Positions 55,492 to 64,000 of a stretch of DNA of 64,000 nucleotides are shown here, one piece after another (position 1 is the first letter of the stretch; every line of letters starts with the position of its first letter). The translations under genes were made by a program, and so were the position numbers. The stretch spans positions 2,422,225 to 2,486,224 of the forward strand of contig OY987308.1 in the NCBI GenBank assembly GCA_963920635.1, in the 5' to 3' direction. The stretch comes from Pseudeuparius sepicola. Lineage: Eukaryota > Arthropoda > Insecta > Coleoptera > Anthribidae. Below the pieces are notes generated by a model. It was not told the origin of the DNA and did no database searches. It saw only the letters and a list, made by a program, of their open reading frames with translations.

Positions 55492-58400
55492 TAAAAGATA
55501 TTAACCAACCTACACCCCAGGCCTTTGTATCTAATAACAGACAGACTTGAAGCAAGCAGCTTTATTCTTTGAATACAGCCCCATCCAGCAGATAGAGGTA
55601 ACCACGCTTTAAGCTGCCATGCTGTCATACTGTCAGCCCACAAATCACTAACCAATTAGGTACCCCGAAGTTGCCGCACACGGTTTGGTACAGACCCATG
55701 GATATATTATGATGGATGTCGGTAAAAAATACTACTACTAGGTACCTTAAATAATATCTTTATATCTTAAGGTATTTTCAAGCTTCTAAGATTGTGGATA
55801 TTTATCTTGGACAAGGGGCCTTTTAGGGAACTAAATGACCGTAGCGTTCACCATTGCAATCAAAATTTTAAAACAAATTGAGTGTCAGATTGTTTCGCTT
55901 TTTTTTCCATAATTAACCTGGGTAGCCGAGTTTGAATGGCTCTGTAGAAGTAGCTTTCAATTGGGGGTATAAAAGTGATTCCGTCGCTTCGGAGCGAGGC
56001 GAAAAAAGAATCTGCGAAACCCTCCAAAAATCGTCCGTTATCTAGTTATCCCCACATCCGTACAAATCCTCCCTTATTTCGCCGAATCTGCTTATATAAG
56101 ATATTAACCAACCTACACCCCAGGCCTTTGTATCTAATAACAGACAGACTTGAAGCAAGCAATTTTATTCTTTGAATCCAGCCTCAACCAGCACATAGCA
56201 GGTAACCACGCTTTAAGCTGCAATGCTGTCATACTATCGGCCCACAAATCACTAACCAATTAGGTACCCTGAAGTGGTCGCACACGGTTTGTTACAGATC
56301 CATGGATATATTATGATGGATGTCGGTAAAAAAGACTACTACTAGGGACCTTAAATAATATCTTAATATCTTAAGGTATTTTCAAGCTTCTAAGATTGTG
56401 GATATTTATCTTGGACAAGGGGCCTTTTAGGAACTAAATGACCGTAGCGTTCACCATTGCAATCAAAATTTTAAAACAAATTGAGTGTCAGATTTTTTCG
56501 CTTTTTTTCCATAATTAACCTGGGTAGCCGAGTTTGAATGGCTCTGTAGAAGTAGCTTTCAATTGGGGGTATAAAAGTGATTCCGTCGCTTCGGAGCGAG
56601 GCGAAAAAAGAATCTGCGAAACCCTCAAAAAATCGTCCGTTATCTAGTTATCCCCACATCCGTACAAATCCTCCCTTATTTCGCCGAATCTGCTTATATA
56701 AGATATTAACCAACCTACACCCCAGGCCTTTGTATCTAATAACAGACAGACTTGAAGCAAGCAATTTTATTCTTTGAATCCAGCCTCAACCAGCACATAG
56801 CAGGTAACCACGCTTTAAGCTGCAATGCTGTCATACTGTCAGCCCACAAATCACTAACCAATTAGGTACCCTGAAGTGGTCGCACACGGTTTGGTACAGA
56901 CCCATGGATATATTATGATGGATGTCGGTAAAAAAGACTACTACTAGGGACCTTAAATAATATCTTAATATCTTAAGGTATTTTCAAGCTTCTAAGATTG
57001 TGGATATTTATCTTGGACAAGGGGCCTTTTAGGGAACTAAATGACCGTAGCGTTCACCATTGCAATCAAAATTTTAAAACATATTGAGTGTCAGATTGTT
57101 TCGCTTTTTTTTCCATAATTAACCTGGGTAGCCGAGTTTGAATGGCTCTGTAGAAGTAGCTTTCAATTGGGGGTATAAAAGTGATTCCGTCGCTTCGGAG
57201 CGAGGCGAAAAAAGAATCTGCGAAACCCTCCAAAAATCGTCCGTTATCTATTTATCCCCACATCCGTACAAATCCTCCCTTATTTCGCCGAATCTGCTTA
57301 TATAAGATATTAACCAACCTACACCCCAGGCCTTTGTATCTAATAACAGACAGACTTGAAGCAAGCAGCTTTATTCTTTGAATACAGTCTCAACCAGCAC
57401 ATAGCAGGTAACCACGCTTTAAGCTGCAATGCTGTCATACTGTCAGCCCACAAATCACTAACCAATTAGGTACCCTGAAGTGGTCGCACACGGTTTGGTA
57501 CAGACCCATGGATATATTATGATGTCGGTAAAAAAGATTACTACTAGGTACCTTAAATAATATCTTAAGGTATTTTCAAATTTCTAAGATTGTGGATATT
57601 TATCTTGGACAAGGGGCCTTTTAGGGAACTAAATGACCGTAGCGTTCACCATTGCAATCAAAATTTTAAAACATATTGAGTGTCAGATTGTTTCCCTTTT
57701 TTTCCATAATTAACCTGGGTAGCCGAGTTTGAATGGCTCTGTAGAAGTAGCTTTCAATTGGGGGTATAAAAGTGATTCCGTCGCTTCGGAGCGAGGCGAA
57801 AAAAGAATCTGCGAAACCCTCCAAAAATCGTCCGTTATCTATTTATCCCCACATCCGTACAAATCCTCCCTTATTTCGCCGAATCTGCTTATATAAGATA
57901 TTAACCAACCTACACCCCAGGCCTTTGTATCTAATAACAGACAGACTTTAAGCAAGCAATTTTATTCTTTGAATCTAGCCTCAACCAGCACATAGCAGGT
58001 AACCACGCTTTAAGCTGCAATGCTGTCATACTGTCAGCCCACAAATCACTAACCAATTAGGTACCCTGAAGTGGTCGCACACGGTTTGGTACAGACCCAT
58101 GTATATATTATGATGGATGTCGGTAAAAAAGACTACTACTAGGTACCTTAAATAATATCTTTATATCTTAAGGTATTTTCAAGCTTCTAAGATTGTGGAT
58201 ATTTATCTTGGACAAGGGGCCTTTTAGGGAACTAAATGACCGTAGCGTTCACCATTGCAATCAAACTTTTAAAACAAATTGAGTGTCAGATTTTTTCGCT
58301 TTTTTTTCCATAATTAACCTGGGTAGCCGAGTTTGAACGGCTCTGTAGAAGTAGCTTTCAATTGGGGGTATAAAAGTGATTCCGTCGCTTCGGAGCGAGG

Positions 58401-58498
58401 CGAAAAAAGAATCTGCGAAACCCTCCAAAAATCGTCCGTTATCTAGTTATCCCCACATCCGTACAAATCCTCCCTTATTTCGCCGAATCTGCTTATAT
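55492..58498 (+). repeat. Five tandem units of about 600 bp, each with a TATA box
   Basis: Anchors GATATTAACCAACC fall at 55498, 56100, 56702, 57306 and 57897 (periods 602, 602, 604, 591). Each unit contains GGGGGTATAAAAGTG (TATA at 55968, 56570, 57174, 57765, 58369). Just downstream is a small stem-loop, TCGCT-TCGG-AGCGA. Units differ mainly by point changes and one short deletion in unit 4. The repeated 66-codon frame begins with GTG directly after the TATA box and is not credible as a gene. The array ends at CTTATAT, where CCCACGGCTTGC begins. Confidence 0.95.
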
Positions 58499-58632
58499 CC
58501 CACGGCTTGCTCGGAGCGCCCTCGGTCTGAAAACAAATGAACGCCCGTCTTTCAGGGCCTACTTCGTCGTTCGCCCCTGCGATTCTGCCGCCGCCTTTGA
58601 TGCGAAAGGATTGATGATGGATTTGTGTTGTT
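58499..58632 (+). repeat. Sequence adjoining the 600-bp array, repeated at 62705-62880
   Basis: CCCACGGCTTGCTCGGAGCG, AAAACAAATG and GGCCTACTTCGTCG-type sequence correspond to CCACGGCTTACTCGGATGCC, AAAACAAATGCC and GGCCCACTTTATGCTCG at 62735-62830. It is GC-rich and could be the unique 5' region of a gene or retroelement served by the upstream TATA units. Confidence 0.5.
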
Positions 58633-59880
58633 TAGGCCAGGGAAAATAGAATGTGACCTAGACAAAAATATTAACTGCAATTTTGTTTTACTATATCAAA
58701 GTTATAAGTAAATATGTTGGTAGAAACCAAAAATTAAACATTTTGAAAAGACGGAACCTTGAGTTACCTCAAAAAACACCTATTTTTCGTTAGAAATTTC
58801 GAGCAAAAATGTTAACTGGATTTTTTTTAGACTCTTTAGGTAAAAAAACTTACCTTGCTAACATATATTTAGAAATTAAACATTTTAAGAATATGGAAGT
58901 AAACTTACATCGACAAAGAGGGATAAAAATCGGATAATTTTCTATTTCGGCAAAAGCAAAAATATTAACTACGTTTTTATTGCAGAAAATCATTCCCTTT
59001 TACAAATATAATATAACTTATACAAAATTAAACATTTATCTGAGCCGCGTCAGCTGTCGCTTCTCATTGGTATAGACTAGGCAAAAATATTAACTGTTTT
59101 TTTGTTTAACTTTTTACAATATAACTATATTGAATCTATATAGCGAAATTAAACATTTATTTACGGCGCATATAGGTTAGCTGTCACTTGTCATTTCTTT
59201 AGGAAAGCAAAAATATTAACTGTTTTTTTTTGTTTAACTTTTTACAATATAACTATATTAAATCACATATAGCGAAATTATACATTTATTTCCGGCGCAT
59301 GTAGGTCAACTGTCATTTGTCATTTCAAAATACTTCCGTTACCAATTTTTGTTTAATTTCAAAAAATTTAACAAGACTTAGTATCCACTTACAAAGTTTA
59401 ACAAAAATCAGCCAATTAATAATTTTGCTCTCAAAGACAGCTTCAAATTTCTTTAAAATGCGATTTCCGGCGAAACAATATGTTTAATTTCAGAACAAAC
59501 TGTTAATACTTGATTTTAAAGGTAATTATAAATAATAAAAACGCAGATAATATTTTTGCCCGACAAAATATTACGCAAAATGTAATTTTTACATCATTAA
59601 GGTACTTGCGCAAACGTAATCTGTTTAATTTATCAATCTCAACTTTATATACCTTACTTACTAATAAATGCAGCTTAAAATTGGCAGTTAATATTTATGC
59701 CGTCTTTATTACAACAAGAAAATGTATTTTTCTAAAAAACGCCCACACGCGTATGTTTATTTTGTATAAAAAACAATTCTGGCGTTCATTTATTACCAAT
59801 ATTTTGTGATGGCATTATAAAAATGCGGTTATGAATTTTGTCTAGGTTTCGTTATTTTTTACCGTAATTTTCCTGGCCTA
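58633..59880. mobile_element. Foldback element R with subterminal repeats, GTT duplication
   Basis: Ends TAGGCCAGGGAAAAT and ATTTTCCTGGCCTA, then a second inverted block ACCTAGACAAAA / TTTTGTCTAGGT, flanked by GTT (58630-58632 and 59881-59883). The first half has five imperfect direct repeats, each with AAAAATATTAACTG and GAAATTAAACATTT (starting near 58660, 58800, 58963, 59084 and 59207). The second half has the same motifs inverted. Non-coding. A 3-bp duplication limits the candidate superfamilies but does not decide between them. Confidence 0.7.
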
Positions 59881-59883
59881 GTT

Positions 59884-60540
59884 ATCGTAAAGCTGTTATT
59901 ATTATTATTATCATTATCGACTTAGCCAAAAGGCATTCGCACTAACCTCTCCGGGGAACATTCACTCAGATCCCGGGTATCCCGGATACCATAAGGATCT
60001 GGCTCGGACGAGACCCTTGCCATGTTATCGGGCCTTAGGTGACATTGATGTTGTCGGACGTTCCTGCACTCCCCATGAATTTCCTGACGGTTCGGGCTGT
60101 CGCAAGTAGTACTGCTTTCTGCATGGACCTGTAAAGATTATCAGTTAGACCCAGCTCTTTGATGTTTCTCAGCAAACTTTTTGGTATGACACCAGTTGTT
60201 GACACGATGATTGGAATCGTCTGAACGTTGTCCATTTCCCATTGCCTTCTAATTCGTTCTTCTAAGTCTCTGTACTTCGCGATCTTCTCGACTTGCTTCA
60301 CACGCAGGTTGTTGTTGTTCGGGATGGCCACATCAATCAGAGTTGTCTTCCTAGAAATTTTATCAACTATTATAAGGTCCGGTCTGTTATGGGCAACTCG
60401 TTGATCTGTACGATCCCAGTACATCTTGTAGTTGCTGTTCTCAAGAACAGGCTCCGGTGTGTAGCTGTAATATGGGACCCTCTCTGCCTGCACAAGCAGC
60501 AGTTTTTCCGCCAGTTCCTGGTGCAAGATCTTATTAAAAA
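59884..60540 (-). mobile_element. 3' end of an R2/R4-type LINE
   Basis: On the minus strand an endonuclease-domain remnant is followed by a short 3' UTR and a TAA/TGATAATAATAA microsatellite tail (59895-59920), the usual 3' end of such LINEs. It is 5'-truncated at about 60540. The tail lies directly next to element R. Confidence 0.75.
60035..60537 (-). pseudogene. LINE restriction-like endonuclease domain
   Basis: Reads NKILHQELAEKLLLVQAERV, then VLENSNYKMYWDRT, then AHNRPDLIIVDKISRKTTLIDVAIP. The PD-X14-D motif (P49, D50, D65 counting from the TTG at 60526) and the downstream KIAKY (K-X3-Y) are catalytic features of the restriction-like endonuclease at the C-terminus of R2/R4/NeSL-type LINEs, which nicks target DNA for reverse transcription. 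It ends in a natural stop after SAGTSDNINVT. No ATG precedes it. The reverse transcriptase domain is gone. Confidence 0.8.
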
Positions 60541-61620
60541 GCCATTATTCTATTAACTTTTAGACTTTCTTTATTTTGGACCTTTTCGGATTGCAACTTG
60601 GGACTAACTTACACTTCCGAGCATTGATTATGTGCGATGTTTACTAGCTTGTGGCGGTGAGATGTTGCTCCGGCGGTTAGAAGAACCAATTCGTGTGTTG
60701 GGAATCAATCCTTTTGTATAATCATTAACTTTCGATTTCGACGCGCTCGGGAATATCACCGCTAAACTGGTTAAGGTTCTCGGTCAACCTTGTCTGGGTA
60801 CTGCTCGGGTGGGTACCAGGTCGACGGTCGGCGAATGCAGGCGTCAGTGGCGTTACGGTGCCTCCCAACAACGTAGGCCAACGGCGAAGCCTGCGGCGTC
60901 CGATTTTAATATTGAAAATACATCTTATACAGGGTGATTCGCGTAAGTGGTTCATTAGAAGTTTACGGGGAAGGAGTGCGAATTTTGATTTGAAATTTTG
61001 GATACTTATATAACAGGCTGTAAACTTTCTTTCTAAAATATTTTCAACTTCCGATCACTTCCGGTTGTACCGGAAGTCGATAGCAACTTTGTTATTTCAA
61101 ATAGAACACCCTATATATTATTACACCATTTGGTTCCCTATTAAATTCCAAATCTTTTTTCTGAATTTAATCTGTACCCTATTCCAAACCCTTTTCAAGA
61201 TATTCGCAAATTTTGATTTTTTTAGTGTTGCAGCCATCGACCATAGTGATGATAACTTTGAAATTTATGAATCTGTAAAACTGAAATTTTGGACTGTTGT
61301 AGGCAAAAGTCAACTTTATTAAGTGGTCTGTATGCCATTTCCAAATATTGTACAGGATGTTCGGGAAAAAATTACCAATATCAACATCGAAAAATTGAAA
61401 ATCTCATTTTTTTCAAATGGAACCCATATTTTTTATTGCACCATTGAAATGCTTGTGAAAAGACAGTTCAAAAAGATAAAACACACTATATGTCTAAATG
61501 AAGCGGTTGCTTCGTTATTACGCAAAATACGTATTTTTCTGCTCTGTATCAACAAAGATGCCATTTCTCAAGGAGCGTCCCATGGAAAATGAAATAACGC
61601 AATTATATGACAAGGTTATG
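60541..61620. other. Unassigned; one GC-rich minus-strand frame
   Basis: A frame at 60725-60955 (minus) reads RRPGTHPSSTQTRLTENLNQ and is GC-rich, on the same strand as the LINE remnant. I do not recognise it. The rest is AT-rich, with MITE-end-like CAGGGTGATTCGCG (60932) and GAACACCCTATATA (61104). Confidence 0.35.
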
Positions 61621-61985
61621 TTTTTTTTTCTTCAAATTTAAATGGGGCCAATCCTAAAGTAATCCCTTTCTAAGAATGATCGAAATCGGTCCAATATGAA
61701 ATTTCATCCCCTATTTTTCCACCCTTGGAGGTGGAATTTTTTCTTCAAATTTAAATGGGGGCCACCTCTAAGGTATTCCATTTCTAATAAAAAAAGAATC
61801 ATCGAAATGGGTTCAATATGAAATTTCATCCCCTAGTTGTTCACCCTTAGGGGTGGAATTTTTTCTTCAAATTTAAATGGGACTATTCTGTAGGTATACC
61901 CTTTCAAATAAAAAAGAATTGTCCAAATCGGTTTATAAATGACGGAGTTCTGAGGTAACAAACAAACAAAAAATAAAAATACAAC
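61621..61985 (+). repeat. Three tandem units of about 115-120 bp
   Basis: Units open with CTTCAAATTTAAATGGG (61630, 61743, 61864) and contain TATGAAATTTCATCCCCTA and CACCCTTGGAGGTGGAATTT. The last leads into ATAACCTCCTCCTTTTTTGA-AGTAGGTT, an end motif common in insect repeats. Confidence 0.75.
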
Positions 61986-62704
61986 CAAATTGATAACCTC
62001 CTCCTTTTTTGAAGTAGGTTAAAATAATTAATAAAAATTGATCCAATATCCTTCCCTTTGTTAAAATTTAAAACGTTTAGGTGTATTTTTCAAAATTAAA
62101 ATAATGTTGGAAAAGAATTTTAGAAACAGCAGATTTATTAATAATACATTCACCAAAACGGCTTAGGTACAATTTCTTTCAGATGAAAAACACATTAACA
62201 AGAGCAAAAATACCACTTAATTATACGTAGTCCGTAGACCAAAAAGATAACCTCAAAAAAGTTATGAGTATAAAACCCATTGAGCTACCCTGCCCCTCCG
62301 CCTCTGGGCGATGGGAATAAATTGTTTTCACACGAAATTGATGCACTTCAGCTACTAAAGGACTGCACCAAGTTTCATTTAAATTGCATAACTTCTGTAG
62401 AAGTTTTTGCGAAAAATATGTTTTCCAAACTGAACTTTTATCACCCTGTAACTTTCTTATTATGCATTTTCGGACCCATGTTTATAGGAAACATTTTGTT
62501 CAAAATGATATTTTCTACCATAATTTAGAAACACCCCCGGAAATTTTAAACAATTTTAAGTAAATATTTTGTTCACGGATGACATGATTATGGTTGATTA
62601 TTTAACACATTTCGATAGTTTTTTTTGTAATTTCAACTTGTATTTATTTTATTTTTATTAAAATCTCCGACGCTACTTTTGTTTAAATTAAAGTGCCCCA
62701 AATA
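61986..62704. other. No gene recognised
   Basis: AT-rich, no ORF with recognisable features apart from an 82-codon frame (62280-62528) that has hydrophobic stretches but no family match I can name. Confidence 0.4.
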
Positions 62705-62880
62705 CATACCCTCCTTTATCCTCGTCGCGTCTGCCTATCCACGGCTTACTCGGATGCCCCCAAGACCGACACGTGTCCCAAAACAAATGCCGCTCGTTTT
62801 TCATGGCCCACTTTATGCTCGATTCGGATTTCGCTGCTCCGCCGAAAATTTGTCACGATCGACAAGGGGTGATGGGTTGA
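62705..62880 (+). repeat. Diverged relative of the 600-bp unit end and 58499-58632
   Basis: CCCTCCTTTATCCTCGTCGC...CCACGGCTTACTCGG parallels TCCTCCCTTATTTCGCC...CCCACGGCTTGCTCGG at the end of the array. It carries no TATA unit and is not tandem here. Confidence 0.5.
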
Positions 62881-63068
62881 GGTTATGAAAATGGGCAGGC
62901 CGTGATTTATTTTTGGCTTGGCATACAAAATAATGAATGTAAACCACGTATTTTGCTTAAAAATGTAATTAAAATATTTTTTATGAGTTACTTTTATGTT
63001 GGCGTGCCTTGTCTTTCTTCTCTTATATCTAAATATGCAATTTTGTATAAATGTTAAAGTAGTGTATA

Positions 63069-63781
63069 GTCCTCCTTACGGCAGAATGCGTGCGACGTAA
63101 GGGGGAAGAACTCGCAGATATTATAGAATTAGTCACAGTTCAGGGGTGTAGCTCAATTTTGTGTAACTCACTGACTTAATTTTCATATAATTGTTATTTA
63201 ATTTATTGTTAATATTATTCTTAATGGTGATGCCTTAGACTATGGAGGAAGGCAAACCCTTATAACATTGGCAATTATTTCTCGTGCTTGAGAATGCAAC
63301 GTTCTTCCCTGTTTACTCATTTTGCACACGTTAACTCCCGAACTTACGAAACGCCACTGAGCTCTCTGAGCCGGCGGAAAAAACTTGCCAGCGGCCTAAA
63401 AAATGAGGTCTGTATGGTAGCCCAAATATGCAGTTAACTTTACGTACTATAGAAACAGGCACAAAACGGGTTGGCTAACTGATTTTGTCAACCGACTCCT
63501 TCGCAGAAGTGCTGTGTTGCCGTATTTCAAAGGCGATAGTAGACGCGACGATGTTGAAAAAAATACAATGTTTTATCACACTGCGTTAAAAATAAATGAT
63601 AAACAAAAATGGGTAAGTGGTCCCGTGATGCGGCTTTATTTTTTCGGTATAACAGAGTTCAGAAATTCGGCTTCAATATGATAAAACTTGTATTCGCCAG
63701 TAAATAACAACTACTCGTATAGGAAATCTCGCAACGCTGCCCGCATTCTTTAGAAACGTTTTCTTTCGTGCTTTGGACTAT
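63069..63781 (-). repeat. MITE-like repeat F, copy 2
   Basis: Reverse complement of 1002-1702, nearly identical. Its right end is interrupted at a TA by element H (63783 on). Confidence 0.7.
63240..63320 (-). pseudogene. Truncated transposon ORF start, copy 2
   Basis: Same 26-codon frame as 1467-1547 (MSKQGRTLHSQAREIIANVI...), same premature TAG. Confidence 0.45.
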
Positions 63782-63782
63782 A

Positions 63783-64000
63783 CACTGTGTCCCGGATAAG
63801 AATGAACAGCATGGGGATGTTGCAAACGGTGAGAGATAGGGCAACGGTTAAATGGGGAAAAAGTTGCGAAATTTTGAGGTCAATAAAATGGCACAAACAG
63901 ATTTTTAATATCTTTTTTCGTTTTTGAGTTATTTTGAAAAAAGTAAAATTTTGCGTTTTCGATTTTATTTTTTTCTGAAGTTGTTATCACAGATAGAGAA
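63783..64000 (+). mobile_element. Element H, second copy, cut by window end
   Basis: CACTGTGTCCCGGATAAGAA and the following 200 bp match the left arm of H at 22534 with few differences. TA precedes it. Confidence 0.85.

Noticed and set aside
55975..57381. Repeated 66-codon ORFs in the 600-bp array
   Set aside because: They begin with GTG directly at the end of the TATA box, there is no ATG, and two of the five units break the frame. No motif is present.
55492..58498. Hammerhead ribozymes in the tandem units
   Set aside because: No CUGANGA followed by a stem and GAAA could be found in the unit.
55492..58632. rDNA intergenic spacer with repeated Pol I promoters
   Set aside because: No 18S or 28S sequence is in the window, and the conserved motif is a Pol II-type TATA box. 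I kept the tandem-promoter idea but not the rDNA one.
59510..59809. 99-codon ORF in element R
   Set aside because: AT-rich, overlaps the inverted subterminal repeats, and has no recognisable domain.

Overview
This window looks like a stretch of AT-rich, repeat-choked animal genomic DNA, most likely from an insect with a large genome. The reasons are the transposon families (Tc1/mariner types including a DD41D rosa-like relative, hAT remnants, an R2/R4-type LINE end), the very many short elements ending in CAGGGTGT...ACACCCTG with TA duplications, and the absence of any operon-like gene organisation. There is no bacterial gene, no CRISPR array and no rRNA. I cannot name the species from the sequence alone.

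Almost everything that can be supported is mobile DNA, much of it nested. Positions 1-7.4 kb hold MITE-like repeats, an initiator-tRNA-Met-like gene (4383-4453) and a decayed DD41D transposase (5456-6073). Positions 7.6-15.8 kb are one nested stack: a foldback-containing repeat (family B) holds a TA-flanked element S1 (8398-15585), which holds element Q (with a broken transposase) and two different hAT elements, and Q itself holds further repeats. Positions 16.2-21.8 kb are a second S element whose 3' end has been amplified into a 13-unit, about 356-bp satellite. After it comes the best host-like candidate: a 101-codon ORF (21991-22296) with a signal-peptide-like start.

Positions 22.4-28.2 kb are large inverted-repeat (foldback) elements. 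Positions 30.4-33.8 and 41.4-45.0 kb hold two near-identical 3.4-3.5 kb terminal-inverted-repeat elements (family A) in opposite orientation, each with its own 7-bp target duplication. A 20-bp micro-remnant of the same family sits at 16663-16682. Between the two A copies lie possible host promoter/exon sequence, a rosa-derived MITE, a rearranged hAT copy, and a complete Tc1-like transposon (38416-40025). The 339-codon Tc1 transposase reading frame is uninterrupted but has lost its ATG.

The right third holds a foldback element (46.2-47.2 kb), a hAT copy with a perfect 8-bp duplication (50582-51706), and five tandem 0.6-kb units each carrying a TATA box (55492-58498). It also has a foldback element with a 3-bp duplication (58633-59880), the 3' end of a LINE with a restriction-like endonuclease domain (59884-60540), and repeats that mirror the left edge of the window (63069-64000).

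There is no gene pathway to describe. The transposase genes are broken or non-autonomous copies, except that the Tc1 frame is still nearly intact. The interesting biology is in how the repeats are built: satellite birth from a transposon end, an inversion pinned to a hAT, tandem promoter monomers, and a poorly classified 7-bp-duplication element family.
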